A stretch of DNA of 64,000 bases, taken from Nostocoides sp. HKS02 (GTDB lineage Bacteria > Actinomycetota > Actinomycetes > Actinomycetales > Dermatophilaceae). A program made the translations under genes and the position numbers. The DNA lies in the NCBI RefSeq assembly GCF_009707485.1, contig NZ_CP046121.1, positions 2,418,001 through 2,482,000 of the forward strand, in the 5' to 3' direction. Every line of letters starts with the position of its first letter. Positions within the stretch are counted from its first letter, which is position 1. Shown one piece after another: positions 19,148 through 28,298 of this stretch. The notes beneath the pieces are model-generated. The model made no database searches and was not told where the DNA came from. It saw only the letters and a program-made list of their open reading frames with translations.

Positions 19148-19933
19148 ATGGCCTATGGCGCGGACCGCGATCCCATCGCCGTGCTCGACGAGCGGGCAGC
19201 GGACCCGACGCGCACCATCTCCTACGGCCCGGACGCGGCGCAGGTCTACGACGTCCGGATGCCCCGCCGGGTGACCCGCGGGCTGACGGTGGTGGTGGTC
19301 CATGGCGGGTTCTGGCGCCCGGAGTACGACCGCGGCCACGCCAGCCGCCAGGCGCAGGCCTTCGCGGATGCCGGCTTCCCCACCGCGGTCGTCGAGTACC
19401 GCCGCGCCGCCATGCCCGGCGGCGGGTGGCCCGGCACCGCGCAGGACGTCGCCGCGGCGATCACGGCGATCCGGCAGGACCCGGCCTTCGCCCAGCCCAC
19501 CGCGCATCCGCTTGTCCTCGTCGGGCACTCCGCAGGCGGCCAGCTGGTGGCCTGGGCGGCGGCGCAGCCGTGGGCGCACGGCCTGCGCGGCGTCGTCAGC
19601 CTCGCGGGCGTCCTCGACCTCGCCCACGGACAGGCGACCGGGGTCGGTGGTGGGGCGATCGAGGCGTTCCTCGGCGGGTCACCGGCCCAGGTACCCGACT
19701 CCTATGCCGCGGCCGACCCGGTGCGCCTGCTCGCCGGCATACCGGTGGTCGTGCTGCACGCGCGGGACGACGAGGAGGTGCCGTTCGAGCTGAGCGAGCG
19801 GTATGCCGCGGCCCACCACGGCCCCGGCGTGCGCTTCACCCCGGCTGACACCGGTGGCCACTACGGGTGGATCGACCCCGAGAACGCGGCGTTCGAGCAG
19901 GTCCTGGCAGCGGTGGACCTGCTCGCCTCCTAG
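19148..19933 (+). CDS. Alpha/beta-hydrolase, kynurenine-formamidase/esterase-like
   Basis: 261 residues. The oxyanion motif VVVHGGFWRPEYDR, the nucleophile elbow VLVGHSAGGQLVAW with Ser, a late Asp in HARDDEEVPFE and a His in DTGGHYGWIDP form a full catalytic triad. HGGFW is typical of the BD-FAE/kynurenine formamidase-like group. No other kyn genes are near, so the substrate is open. Start at ATG 19148 with CAGGAT six bases before it. It ends 10 bp before the next gene. Confidence 0.83.
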   Translation: MAYGADRDPIAVLDERAADPTRTISYGPDAAQVYDVRMPRRVTRGLTVVVVHGGFWRPEYDRGHASRQAQAFADAGFPTAVVEYRRAAMPGGGWPGTAQDVAAAITAIRQDPAFAQPTAHPLVLVGHSAGGQLVAWAAAQPWAHGLRGVVSLAGVLDLAHGQATGVGGGAIEAFLGGSPAQVPDSYAAADPVRLLAGIPVVVLHARDDEEVPFELSERYAAAHHGPGVRFTPADTGGHYGWIDPENAAFEQVLAAVDLLAS

Positions 19934-19936
19934 GCT
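19931..19936 (+). promoter_or_regulatory. -10 box TAGGCT before the Get3-like ATPase pair
   Basis: TAGGCT overlaps the stop codon of the preceding hydrolase and ends seven bases before the ATG at 19944, with no Shine-Dalgarno. Confidence 0.45.
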
Positions 19937-19943
19937 GGGCCGC

Positions 19944-20957
19944 ATGCCCGAGGCGACCACGGACGACCACCAGCGGCTGGCCAAGGTCCGGCTGCACGTC
20001 GTCACCGGCAAGGGCGGCACCGGGAAGACGACCGTCGCAGCGGCTCTGGCGCTGGCGCTCACGAGGCAGGGCAAGCGGGTGCTGCTCGCCGAGGTGGAGG
20101 GCCGCCAGGGCATCTCCCAGACCTTCGACGTCGCGCCACTCGGCCATACCGAGACCCGGATCCTCCACGACCGCACCGGCGGCGAGCTGTGGGGCCTGTC
20201 CGTCGACGCCAAGGAGTCCTTGCTCGAGTACCTCCAGAAGTTCTACAAGCTCGGCCGGGCCGGGTCGGTCCTCGAGCGGTTCGGGGCCATCGACTTCGCG
20301 ACGACCATCGCGCCGGGCGTCCGTGACGTCCTGCTCATCGGCAAGGTCTACGAGGCTGCCGGTCGCCGCACCGGTCGCAGCGGCGGGCCCGCCTACGACA
20401 CGGTCATCCTCGACGCACCGCCGACCGGTCGGGTGGTGCGGTTCCTCAACGTCAACGCCGAGGTGGCCGACGTCGCCCGGATGGGTCCGATCCGGTCGCA
20501 GGCCGACTCGATCACGCGCATGCTGCGCAGCCACACCACCGCCGTCCACGTCGTCACACTCCTCGAGGAGATGCCCGTGCAGGAGACGGTCGACGCCCTC
20601 GCCGACCTGCGGGCCGCATCGCTGCCGGTCGGGGCCATCGTCGTGAACCAGCTGCGGGTCCCCCTGCTGACCGACCGCGCCCTCAAGGCTGTCGCCGCCC
20701 GGTCCACCACCAAGCTGCGAGCCGGGGTGCGCGCCGACCTGGTCGCGGCTGGGGTCAAGGCCACCGACCCGCTCGTCGCCGGGCTGCTCGCCGACGGGCG
20801 GGAGCACGCCGACCGCGTGGCCCTCGAGCGCGAGCAGGACGCCCTCCTCGTCGCCCTGGGGCGCCGCATGGTGCGGCTGCCGTTGCTCGCCGAGGGCACC
20901 GACACCGGGGGCATCGCCGTGCTCGCGGCCCAGGTCGCCGAGCAGGGGATGGTCTGA
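19944..20957 (+). CDS. ArsA/Get3-like ATPase, subunit A of a pair (Rv3679 type)
   Basis: 337 residues. The deviant Walker A VVTGKGGTGKTTVAAAL with the signature lysine, switch II VILDAPPTGRVVRF and an ArsA-like C-terminus are present. It lacks the arsenite-binding cysteines. In mycobacteria the homologue works with its neighbour as a Get3-like heteromeric ATPase linked to envelope or glycerol-related physiology (reported as BagA/BagB). The stop overlaps the start of the next gene by one base (TGATG), supporting a fixed stoichiometry. Confidence 0.88.
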   Translation: MPEATTDDHQRLAKVRLHVVTGKGGTGKTTVAAALALALTRQGKRVLLAEVEGRQGISQTFDVAPLGHTETRILHDRTGGELWGLSVDAKESLLEYLQKFYKLGRAGSVLERFGAIDFATTIAPGVRDVLLIGKVYEAAGRRTGRSGGPAYDTVILDAPPTGRVVRFLNVNAEVADVARMGPIRSQADSITRMLRSHTTAVHVVTLLEEMPVQETVDALADLRAASLPVGAIVVNQLRVPLLTDRALKAVAARSTTKLRAGVRADLVAAGVKATDPLVAGLLADGREHADRVALEREQDALLVALGRRMVRLPLLAEGTDTGGIAVLAAQVAEQGMV

Positions 20958-22123
20958 TGGCCACGCCGCCCGCCCTCGACCTCGCCGCCCTGCTCACCGA
21001 CCAGCGGACCCGGATCGTCGTGTGCTGCGGGGCGGGCGGGGTCGGCAAGACCACCACCGCGGCGGCCCTCGGCCTCTGGGCCGCCGAGCAGGGACGGCGG
21101 GTGGTCGTGCTCACCATCGACCCCGCACGCCGGCTCGCCCAGTCCCTCGGCCTCACCGAGCTCGACAACACCCCGCGCCCCGTCGTCGGGGTCGACCCCG
21201 CTGCTGGCGGCTCGCTCGACGCGATGATGCTCGACATGAAGCGGACCTTCGACGAGGTGGTCGAGCAGCACGCCACGCCCGACAAGGCCGCCCAGATCCT
21301 CGCCAACCCGTTCTACCAGGCGGTGTCGAGCTCGTTCGCAGGCACGCAGGAGTACATGGCCATGGAGAAGCTCGGCCAGCTCCGGGCCGAGGCCGACCGC
21401 GACGGGCGGTGGGACCTCGTCGTGGTCGACACCCCGCCCTCGCGCTCCGCCCTCGACTTCCTCGACGCACCCAGCCGGCTCGGGTCGTTCCTCGACGGGC
21501 GCTTCATCCGGCTGCTGGCCGCACCGGCCAAGGCTGGCGGGCGCGCCGGGTTCAAGGTCTTCAGCGTCGGCGTCAGCGTGGTCAGCGGCACGCTCACCAA
21601 GGTGCTGGGGGGCGAGATGCTGCGCGACGTGCGCACGTTCGTCGCCGCCCTCGACACGATGTTCGGCGGGTTCCGCGAGCGGGCCGACCAGACCTACGCG
21701 CTGCTCAAGGACTCCGAGACGGCCTTCGTCGTGGTGGCCGCCCCCGAGCGCGACGCGCTGCGCGAGGCGTCGTTCTTCGCCGGCCGGCTCGACGAGGAAG
21801 GTATGCCGCTCGCGGGCCTGGTCGTCAACCGCATCCAGCGGGTCGCCGCACCATCGCTCAGTGCGTCACGAGCGCTGGCCGCAGCCGAACAGCTCGCCGA
21901 TGCGTCGAACGGCACCGGAACCGCCGCCACCACCGAGGGCCTGCTGCGGCTGCACGCGACCTTGGCCGAGACCGCCGCCCGGCAGGAGGGCTTGGTGAGC
22001 CGGTTCACCGCCGGGCACCCCGGCATACCGCTGGTGGAGGTGCCGGCCGCGGCCCAGGACATCCACGACCTCACCGGGTTGCGCGGCATCGCCGCGGCAC
22101 TGACGCAGGGTTCTCGCGTCTAG
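20957..22123 (+). CDS. ArsA/Get3-like ATPase, subunit B of a pair (Rv3680 type)
   Basis: 388 residues. P-loop VVCCGAGGVGKTTTAAALGL, a DPARRLAQSLG switch I motif, and VVVDTPPSRSALDFLDAP as switch II. Compared with its partner it has a longer helical insert (residues 75-120, rich in Met and Ala), where Get3 proteins bind hydrophobic clients. The TGATG coupling and shared ancestry with the upstream gene make a heterodimer likely. It ends 15 bp from the convergent whiB gene. Confidence 0.88.
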   Translation: MATPPALDLAALLTDQRTRIVVCCGAGGVGKTTTAAALGLWAAEQGRRVVVLTIDPARRLAQSLGLTELDNTPRPVVGVDPAAGGSLDAMMLDMKRTFDEVVEQHATPDKAAQILANPFYQAVSSSFAGTQEYMAMEKLGQLRAEADRDGRWDLVVVDTPPSRSALDFLDAPSRLGSFLDGRFIRLLAAPAKAGGRAGFKVFSVGVSVVSGTLTKVLGGEMLRDVRTFVAALDTMFGGFRERADQTYALLKDSETAFVVVAAPERDALREASFFAGRLDEEGMPLAGLVVNRIQRVAAPSLSASRALAAAEQLADASNGTGTAATTEGLLRLHATLAETAARQEGLVSRFTAGHPGIPLVEVPAAAQDIHDLTGLRGIAAALTQGSRV

Positions 22124-22138
22124 AAGGATGGATGCGGG

Positions 22139-22462
22139 TCAGGCACTCTCGGCGGGCGACTGCGAGCGGGCCTGCGCAAAGAGGGCCGCCCACGAGCTGA
22201 TGTTCGGGCGCCGCTTGAGCAGGGCGCGACGCTCGCGTTCGGTCATGCCACCCCACACGCCGAACTCGGTTCGGTTGTCGAGGGCGTCGGCCAGGCACTC
22301 AGCGATCACCGGGCACCGCTGGCAGACCACCTTGGCCGTCTGCTGGGCCGCCCCCTGGACGAACAGCGCGTCTGGATCGGACTTCGCACAGGCTCCGAGC
22401 GGGGCCCAGTCATCCATCCAGGAGCCCCCCTGTCGGGCCGGCCGGGCTGGCGCGATCGTCAT
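22139..22462 (-). CDS. whiB4: WhiB-family iron-sulfur regulator (WhiB4 type)
   Basis: 107 residues from the ATG at 22462, which has CTGGAGG upstream. Four cysteines (GACAKSDPD, then VVCQRCPVIAEC) bind a [4Fe-4S] cluster, followed by GVWGGMTERERRALLKRRP, the WhiB turn and basic DNA-contacting tail. The position next to the Get3-like pair and divergent from ponA2 equals mycobacterial Rv3681c (whiB4), a redox-responsive regulator. The family is certain; the paralogue assignment rests on synteny. Confidence 0.88.
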   Translation of the reverse strand: MTIAPARPARQGGSWMDDWAPLGACAKSDPDALFVQGAAQQTAKVVCQRCPVIAECLADALDNRTEFGVWGGMTERERRALLKRRPNISSWAALFAQARSQSPAESA

Positions 22463-22715
22463 CTCTGTGCCTCCAGATACTGCTGATATTGGCGCTTCAC
22501 CCTGCGCCATATGTCCGTATCGACGTTGAAAACGATAGAAAATGAAGGCACATCAACGACATGGCCCATTCGTGTAGTTCTGCGATGGCCAAATGGACTA
22601 GTCACTCTGAGCCAGTAATTCGGTGGGAATGACTAGCCCGCCCCGCTCGCTGTCCCACGACCTGCCCCACGACCCGCCCCGCCCCGCGCAGACGTCCCGA
22701 CCCAACTTCGGCAGT
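22463..22715. promoter_or_regulatory. AT-richer divergent control region of whiB and ponA2
   Basis: About 250 bp between divergent genes. The stretch 22495-22620 is clearly lower in GC than the surroundings and contains several TATC/GATA-like hexamers. I cannot single out the whiB promoter. A WhiB or Crp site could lie here, but no clear palindrome was seen. Confidence 0.4.
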
Positions 22716-22721
22716 TACCCT
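22716..22721 (+). promoter_or_regulatory. -10 box TACCCT of ponA2
   Basis: TACCCT ends six bases before ATG 22728, and no Shine-Dalgarno is present. It argues for 22728 as the true start rather than the upstream in-frame codon at 22623. Confidence 0.5.
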
Positions 22722-22727
22722 GTCGTC

Positions 22728-25103
22728 ATGCATGGACGTGTCACCAACCTCGGCAACGTCGTCAGCCTGCTCGGAGCCTTCGTCGCCACGTCGATGGTCA
22801 TGGGTCTGCTCGCGGCCGGTCTGCTGATCCCAGCAGTGGGCGCCACCGGCAGCGCGGCGACCTCCGGTGTCCAGATGTTCGACAACCTCCCGGGGGAGTT
22901 CACGGCCTCGCCGCTGTCGCAGCAGTCCAAGATCCTCGACGCCAAGGGCAACGTCATCGCCACGCCGCAGGAGGAGAACCGCATCATCGTCTCCCTCGAC
23001 CAGGTGGCGCCGATCATGCAGAAGGCGCAGATCGCGATCGAGGACAGCCGGTTCTACGAGCACGGCGGGGTGGACCCGCGCGGCATCGCCCGAGCCCTCG
23101 TCTCCAACGCCCAGGGGTCGGGCACCCAGGGTGCGTCCACGCTGACCCAGCAGTACGTCAAGCTCACCCTCCAGGAGAACGCCCTGCGGGCGAACAACGA
23201 AGAGGCCGCCAAGGCCGCCGTCGCCCGCAGCTACACCCGCAAGCTCCAGGAGCTCAAGTACGCGGTCACCCTGGAGAAGGAGATGACCAAGAACCAGATC
23301 CTGCAGGGCTACCTCAACCTCGCGTACTACGGCGACCTGGCGTACGGCATCGAGGCCGCCTCGCAGCACTACTTCAGCACCAGCGCCAAGAAGCTCACGC
23401 TCCCCCAGGCGGCCCTGCTCGCCGGTCTCGTCCAGAACCCGGGCACGACCGACCCGGTGCACTTCCCGGCGAAGGCCCAGGCCCGCCGCGACGTCGTGCT
23501 TGACCGCATGCACACCCTCGGCATCATCAACGACAAGGACTGGACGGCCGCCAAGGCCATCCCCGTCAAGAAGATGCTCAAGGTCAAGCAGCCGCTGAGC
23601 AACTGCGCCGCGTCCAGCCAGCCTTACTTCTGCAGCTACGTGCTGGCTTACCTCAAGAAGATGCCCGAGCTCGGCAAGTCCGTGCCCGAGCGCATCAAGA
23701 ACATCACCCAGGGCGGGCTGACGATCCAGACCACCCTCAACCCCGACATCCAGACCATGGCCGCCCACCAGCTGTCGCAGCGCGTGCCGGTCGGCAACAA
23801 GGTGCAGATCGGCGGTGCGGCCAGCATCGTCGAGCCGGGCACCGGCAAGGTCCTGGCCATGGTGCAGAACACGACCTATGGCACCGCGAAGAACGCCGCG
23901 GCCAAGGGCGTGACGCAGGTCAACTGGAACGTCGACCGGGACTACGGCGGTGAGAACGGTTTCCAGATCGGGTCCACCGCGAAGATGTACGCCATCGTCA
24001 CGGCCCTGCAGAGCGGCATACCGGTCAACGGCACGATTCCCTCGAAGTTCGCCACCCCCACCAAGCCTGCGTTCTACTCGCTCAAGGAGCAGGGCGCCTG
24101 CCCGGCGATGCAGGACTGGCCGGTCCGCAACGACGACGTCATCGGGGGCAAGCCGCTTCCGTTCGCCACCGCCGTGGCCAAGTCGGTCAACACGGCCTTC
24201 GCCTCCCTCGTGTTCAAGCTCGGCACCCCGAACGTCCTCAACACCATGAAGAAGCTGCACCTGCACCAGGGCAGCGGTTCGGCGCCGCCGTGCCTGCCCG
24301 CTGCGGTCACCCTCGGCGCGACGGACACGACGCCGCTGACCCTGGCGAGCTCCTACGCGACGATCGCCGCCAACGGCAAGTACTGCCCCCCGGACCCGAT
24401 CCTGTCGATCACCACCAACGACAAGAAGCCGCTGACGCTGCGGGCCAACCCCTGCGCGCAGGTCATCGACCCCGACATCGCCAAGGGCACGACCCAGCTG
24501 CTGACCCACGTGATCACCGAGGGCACCGCCAAGGGTGACGGCCTGTCCGGCGGGCGCCCGTCCGCCGGCAAGACCGGTACCACCAGCGACCACGTCGAGT
24601 CGTGGTTCGTCGGCTACACCCCTCAGCTGGCGACGGCGGTGTGGGTCGGCACGCCCTACAGCGAGCGGCCGATGCAGCGGATCAACCTCGCCGGGCAGTA
24701 CTACCCCGAGGTCTTCGGCGCCACGATCGCAGCGCCGGTGTGGCAGGCGATCATGAACGGTGCGTCCCAGGGCTTGGCCATCCGCCAGTTCGACCAGCCG
24801 AGCGACAGGCTGCTCAACGGCGACCTCCTGGCCGTGCCCTATGTCAGCGGCATGACCATCGACCAGGCCAGCGCGGTGCTGCGTGGCGCCGGCTTCTCGG
24901 TGCAGGTCAGCGGCCAGACCAACAGCACCCTGCCAAGGGGTGTGGTGGTCTTCACGACGCCGAGCGGCACCGCGGTGCGGGGCACGACCATCGGGCTGGT
25001 CCTCTCGACCGGCAGCGTCCCGCCACCGCCACCGGCGCCGACACCGACCACGTCCGCGCCGACCCCGCCGACCCCGACACCCAAGCCATCGAAGAAGCAC
25101 TGA
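22728..25103 (+). CDS. ponA2: Bifunctional class A penicillin-binding protein with PASTA domain
   Basis: 791 residues. N-terminal membrane anchor, then the GT51 transglycosylase (AIEDSRFYEHGGVDPRGIAR, TLTQQYVK), then a transpeptidase with SxxK in GSTAKMYAIV, SxN in KSVNTAF and KTG in AGKTGTTSD. One C-terminal PASTA domain (VPYVSGMTIDQASAVL onward) and a Pro/Thr-rich tail ending KPSKKH follow. It polymerises and cross-links peptidoglycan outside the membrane. A short nonconserved in-frame extension exists upstream, but the -10 box at 22716 supports this start. The order whiB4-ponA2-metallophosphoesterase matches mycobacteria. Confidence 0.93.
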   Translation: MHGRVTNLGNVVSLLGAFVATSMVMGLLAAGLLIPAVGATGSAATSGVQMFDNLPGEFTASPLSQQSKILDAKGNVIATPQEENRIIVSLDQVAPIMQKAQIAIEDSRFYEHGGVDPRGIARALVSNAQGSGTQGASTLTQQYVKLTLQENALRANNEEAAKAAVARSYTRKLQELKYAVTLEKEMTKNQILQGYLNLAYYGDLAYGIEAASQHYFSTSAKKLTLPQAALLAGLVQNPGTTDPVHFPAKAQARRDVVLDRMHTLGIINDKDWTAAKAIPVKKMLKVKQPLSNCAASSQPYFCSYVLAYLKKMPELGKSVPERIKNITQGGLTIQTTLNPDIQTMAAHQLSQRVPVGNKVQIGGAASIVEPGTGKVLAMVQNTTYGTAKNAAAKGVTQVNWNVDRDYGGENGFQIGSTAKMYAIVTALQSGIPVNGTIPSKFATPTKPAFYSLKEQGACPAMQDWPVRNDDVIGGKPLPFATAVAKSVNTAFASLVFKLGTPNVLNTMKKLHLHQGSGSAPPCLPAAVTLGATDTTPLTLASSYATIAANGKYCPPDPILSITTNDKKPLTLRANPCAQVIDPDIAKGTTQLLTHVITEGTAKGDGLSGGRPSAGKTGTTSDHVESWFVGYTPQLATAVWVGTPYSERPMQRINLAGQYYPEVFGATIAAPVWQAIMNGASQGLAIRQFDQPSDRLLNGDLLAVPYVSGMTIDQASAVLRGAGFSVQVSGQTNSTLPRGVVVFTTPSGTAVRGTTIGLVLSTGSVPPPPPAPTPTTSAPTPPTPTPKPSKKH

Positions 25104-25123
25104 CCCAGGCGGTCGATGGCCTG

Positions 25124-25158
25124 CTGAGCACTACTGAGCCGGGCTCGGCAGTGCTCAG
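25124..25158. terminator. Hairpin between convergent ponA2 and yqeY
   Basis: CTGAGCACTACTGAGC pairs with GCTCGGCAGTGCTCAG (two G-T-type mismatches) around a short GG-rich loop. It lies exactly between the two convergent stops and overlaps the yqeY stop codon, so it can serve both strands. Confidence 0.6.
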
Positions 25159-25619
25159 CCCTGGGGCAGCGCAGCCCTGACGGCCGCCGCGACACGGCCA
25201 CCGTCGGCGCGCCCAGCGACCGCGCCCTGGGCCGCCTTCATGACCTGGCCCATCTGGGCCATGCCGGTGGCGCCGGTCGAAGCCACGGCCTCGGCGGCGA
25301 TGGTCGCGAGCTCGTCGTCCGAGAGCTGGGCGGGCAGGTAGGCCTCGAGGATCGCGAGCTCGGCCTCCTCCGTGGCGGCCAGCTCGGGGCGCCCCGCGTC
25401 GGTGTATGCCGTCGCGGCCTCCTTGCGCTTCTTGGCCTCCTTGGCGAGGACCTTGAGCACGTCGTCGTCGGTGAGCTCGCGGGACTCCTTGCCTGCCACC
25501 TCTTCGGTGGTGATGGCGGTGAGCACCATCCGCAGGGTGCCGGCCCGCAGCTGGTCCCGAGCGCGCATCGCTGTGGTGAGGTCGCTCTGGACGGTGGCCT
25601 TCAGGCTCTGGTCGCTCAT
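25155..25619 (-). CDS. GatB/YqeY domain protein
   Basis: 154 residues. The YqeY family resembles the tRNA-binding tail of GatB. It is recognised by the N-terminal ATVQSDLTTAMRARDQLRAGTLRM, EAKKRKEAATAYTDAGRPEL and the C-terminal MGQVMKAAQGAVAGRADGG. Its biological role is not known; a tRNA or amidotransferase link has been proposed. ATG start. It is divergent from the metallophosphoesterase. Confidence 0.92.
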   Translation of the reverse strand: MSDQSLKATVQSDLTTAMRARDQLRAGTLRMVLTAITTEEVAGKESRELTDDDVLKVLAKEAKKRKEAATAYTDAGRPELAATEEAELAILEAYLPAQLSDDELATIAAEAVASTGATGMAQMGQVMKAAQGAVAGRADGGRVAAAVRAALPQG

Positions 25620-25669
25620 GGAGGCATCCTCTCAGGCGCCCGCAACCCCGATTTGCGAGGATGGCGGCG

Positions 25670-26605
25670 ATGAACACTGCCCTGAGGTCTCTGGCCGGCG
25701 TCGCGGCGCTCGGTGTGGCCGGCGTCGGGTACGCCGGCCTCGTCGAGCGGAACGCCTTCGCGCTGCGCCGTTTCACCGTGCCCGTTCTCCCGGCCGGGTC
25801 GCGCCCGCTGCGGGTGCTGCAGATCTCGGACCTGCACCTCGTACCGCGCCAGTCCCGCAAGGTCGAATGGGTCCGCGGCCTCGCCGCGCTCGAGCCCGAC
25901 CTGGTCGTCAACACCGGCGACAACCTCTCGCACGTCGACGCCGTGCCCGGGGCCCTGCGCGCGATGGAGCCCCTGCTCGACTTCCCCGGCGTGTTCGTCA
26001 TGGGGTCCAACGACGTGTTCGGCCCCACCCCGAAGAACCCGGCCCGCTACCTCACCCGCCGCCACGCCGATGCGCCTCCCGGCCGGGTGCTGCTGCCGGT
26101 CGAAGACCTGCGCGCGGGCATGCGGGCGGGCGGCTGGACCGACCTCGACAACGCCCGCACGGTGCTGGACGTGGGCGGCCTGCCGGTGGAGCTGGTCGGC
26201 ACCGACGACGCCCACATCAACCGCGACCGGTATGCCGCGGTGGCCGCTGCCGCCTCCCCCTCCGCCGCGCTGACCGTGGGGGTGACCCACGCGCCGTACC
26301 AACGGGTCCTCGACCCGATGGCGGCGGACGGGGCGCGCCTGCTGATCGCTGGGCACACCCACGGCGGCCAGCTGGCGCTGCCGATCTACGGCGCCCTCGT
26401 CACCAACTGCGACCTGCCGACCAACCGGGCCAAGGGGCTCTCCCGCTGGTGGCCGGGCGCCGGTCCGAACCCATCGGCCCCGGCGCCGCCGGACGCAGCG
26501 TGGCTCCACGTCTCGGCCGGGCTCGGCACCTCGCCCTACGCTCCGGTGCGGTTCGCCTGCCGCCCGGAGGCCACCCTGCTGACCCTGGTGGGCGCCGGTC
26601 GCTGA
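25670..26605 (+). CDS. Membrane-anchored calcineurin-like metallophosphoesterase (Rv3683 type)
   Basis: 311 residues. A hydrophobic N-terminal segment (LAGVAALGVAGVGYAGLV) suggests a membrane anchor. The metal motifs are ISDLHLVP, VVNTGDNLSH, GSNDVFGP (usually GNHD; here Ser replaces Asn and Asn replaces His), VTHAPYQR and LIAGHTHGGQL. It resembles YaeI/LpxH-like phosphoesterases. The catalytic His of GNHD being Asn is shared by this actinobacterial subgroup as far as I recall. GAGGAT lies seven bases before the ATG at 25670; an earlier ATG at 25661 is the alternative. Confidence 0.88.
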   Translation: MNTALRSLAGVAALGVAGVGYAGLVERNAFALRRFTVPVLPAGSRPLRVLQISDLHLVPRQSRKVEWVRGLAALEPDLVVNTGDNLSHVDAVPGALRAMEPLLDFPGVFVMGSNDVFGPTPKNPARYLTRRHADAPPGRVLLPVEDLRAGMRAGGWTDLDNARTVLDVGGLPVELVGTDDAHINRDRYAAVAAAASPSAALTVGVTHAPYQRVLDPMAADGARLLIAGHTHGGQLALPIYGALVTNCDLPTNRAKGLSRWWPGAGPNPSAPAPPDAAWLHVSAGLGTSPYAPVRFACRPEATLLTLVGAGR

Positions 26606-26668
26606 CCCTAGTGACCGCGGGGCTGGCCGCCGCGGCATACCGATTGGGAGCGGCGACGAGAGGTGGGC

Positions 26669-26674
26669 TATCCT
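26669..26674 (+). promoter_or_regulatory. -10 box TATCCT of tRNA-Pro
   Basis: TATCCT, with TTGGGA as a possible -35 19 bp upstream, precedes the tRNA by about 45 bp. Confidence 0.45.
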
Positions 26675-26719
26675 TCACTGTCGCTGCCCGAGTCGGATTG
26701 ACGCGGGTGGCGATTGCCA

Positions 26720-26796
<77 letters not shown>

Positions 26797-27005
26797 CCAC
26801 GTTTCCGCAGGTCAGAGTAATGATGGTTGCCACGGCGGCTCCATCGCCGAGAGCGAGAATCGCGGCGCGCGAGCCCGTTACGAGCTTCCACTCATCTGCC
26901 GCTGAGCGGACGTGTGGGCGACTATGGCCTTGCAGGGGGTGCATGACCCTGGCGTGGTAGCCCTAGGAACGAACGAACCTCAGGCAGACCGACTCAGCCG
27001 TCCCC

Positions 27006-27371
27006 TCATTGCCGTTGCGATCGGTTCAGATTCCGAGCGCGGAGTCGGGTGAACACGTAGCTGAGGACCGCGCCGACGAAGAGCCCTTGCAGAGTGGATA
27101 TCGCCGTTACCACGACGATTCCGTTCGACGCGGCAACAAGTAGCGGGTAGAAGAGGACCGTGGAGGGCGCTCGCGCGATGTACCACACCGCGACCACTCA
27201 GCCCACGTCGTTGACGGCCGCCAGGAAATGTGTGCACGTCCAAGTGAATGCCCAGCCAAGTGCGATCCCGAACCCCGTCAACATTTGGCGCTTAGTAGCG
27301 TCCGCGCCTCTGAAGCGAACCTCACCCCCGTTCGCCATGGGGGTGGGTATGCCCCTCTGGACTCCGCTCAT
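27006..27371 (-). pseudogene. Small membrane protein interrupted by an in-frame stop
   Basis: An open frame from ATG 27371 runs through FTWTCTHFLAAVNDVG to a TGA at 27198-27200. It continues in the same frame with VVAVWYIARAPSTVLFY and two more hydrophobic segments, to a stop at 27006. If TGA were TGG the whole would be a 121-residue protein with about three membrane helices and a basic tail (RLRARNLNRSQRQ). A nonsense mutation, a sequencing error or two separate peptides are all possible. GC content is lower than in the flanking core genes. No family recognised. Confidence 0.4.
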
Positions 27372-27644
27372 GTAGCCGCGTTCCGATAGGTCGCAGACTC
27401 CGTGTGCAGCATGGCCAGCAGTGGACCGCCGAGACATTGGCGGGACGGACAAGCCCGTCACGAAGGCTCGTGAGGACTTCCTAACTGGCTCAAGCGCGGC
27501 TCGGCGGCGAACCGCACGGCCGCGATGGGGCCTCCTCCCTGCGCGCGCCTCGCGCCCCACCCCCACCCCACGCCGAGACACGCCAAAGGCGCCCACCGAT
27601 AGCAGACGCCCCGACTCATCTCGGCTCTACGCGATCATGACCGC

Positions 27645-28115
27645 ATGAGCCCTCGTCTTGGAGCCAGGCCGTACACGGTAGCCACATCAGCCGCCAGCAG
27701 CGCCGTTGCCGCCGTCTGCCGGGGAGCCTTGGTCGCACTCCGCCCTACGCTCGACATGGTCTGCATCGAACTTGACGGCGCCTATCCGTGGCCCGACGAG
27801 GGCACCCGCAAGGCTGTGACTGGCCCACGGGCACGGCCAAAGCGCTGGAGCTTCACTCGCCAGCGGCCGCACGGCACAGATGACATCGCCGCCGACCTGT
27901 GGGCATCCGACGACGACCAGTTTGCCGCGGCCCTGACCACTGCGTCGGACACCGCCTTCGCCCTGGCCATCGCCACCAGTGGCCACACGCCGTACTACGT
28001 CAACAAGGTCGACGGAGTGCGACGCTTTGAGCTGACCGATGACGAGTTCACTGTCGCGGTGGAGTACATCAGCAGCGCGGGCCAAGACCCGGCATACCTG
28101 ATCCCATTCAGCTGA
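27645..28115 (+). CDS. Hypothetical protein in the accessory patch
   Basis: 156 residues with an acidic second half (TDDIAADLWASDDDQFAAAL) and no recognisable motif, signal or membrane helix. GATCAT lies six bases before the ATG, in keeping with the local leaderless pattern. The ORF is open without competition and shows third-position GC bias, so it is probably real. Function unknown. Neighbours are also unassigned. Confidence 0.5.
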   Translation: MSPRLGARPYTVATSAASSAVAAVCRGALVALRPTLDMVCIELDGAYPWPDEGTRKAVTGPRARPKRWSFTRQRPHGTDDIAADLWASDDDQFAAALTTASDTAFALAIATSGHTPYYVNKVDGVRRFELTDDEFTVAVEYISSAGQDPAYLIPFS

Positions 28116-28285
28116 CCCTCCGAAGTCACCCTTCTGCCTCCGACCCCGAGCCCGCGTGAGCCCGCAGACCCGTGCGAGCCCTTCGGCGCCTCCTGGAGGC
28201 TCCATGTCGGCCCCACCTGACCCGGGCAGGTGAAGATCCGACGGTTGACCGCGACGCTCCTGCCACCTGCTTTCGCTCGGCGTTC

Positions 28286-28291
28286 TAGGCT
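28286..28291 (+). promoter_or_regulatory. -10 box TAGGCT for hypothetical gene
   Basis: TAGGCT ends seven bases before GTG 28299. It decides this start over longer in-frame choices. Confidence 0.45.
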
Positions 28292-28298
28292 CGTGCCC

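Noticed and set aside
22602..25100. Very long open frame antisense to ponA2 (about 830 codons)
   Set aside because: A shadow of the high-GC coding strand. It encodes low-complexity Arg/Gly/Val sequence without motifs, while the sense strand has all PBP signatures.
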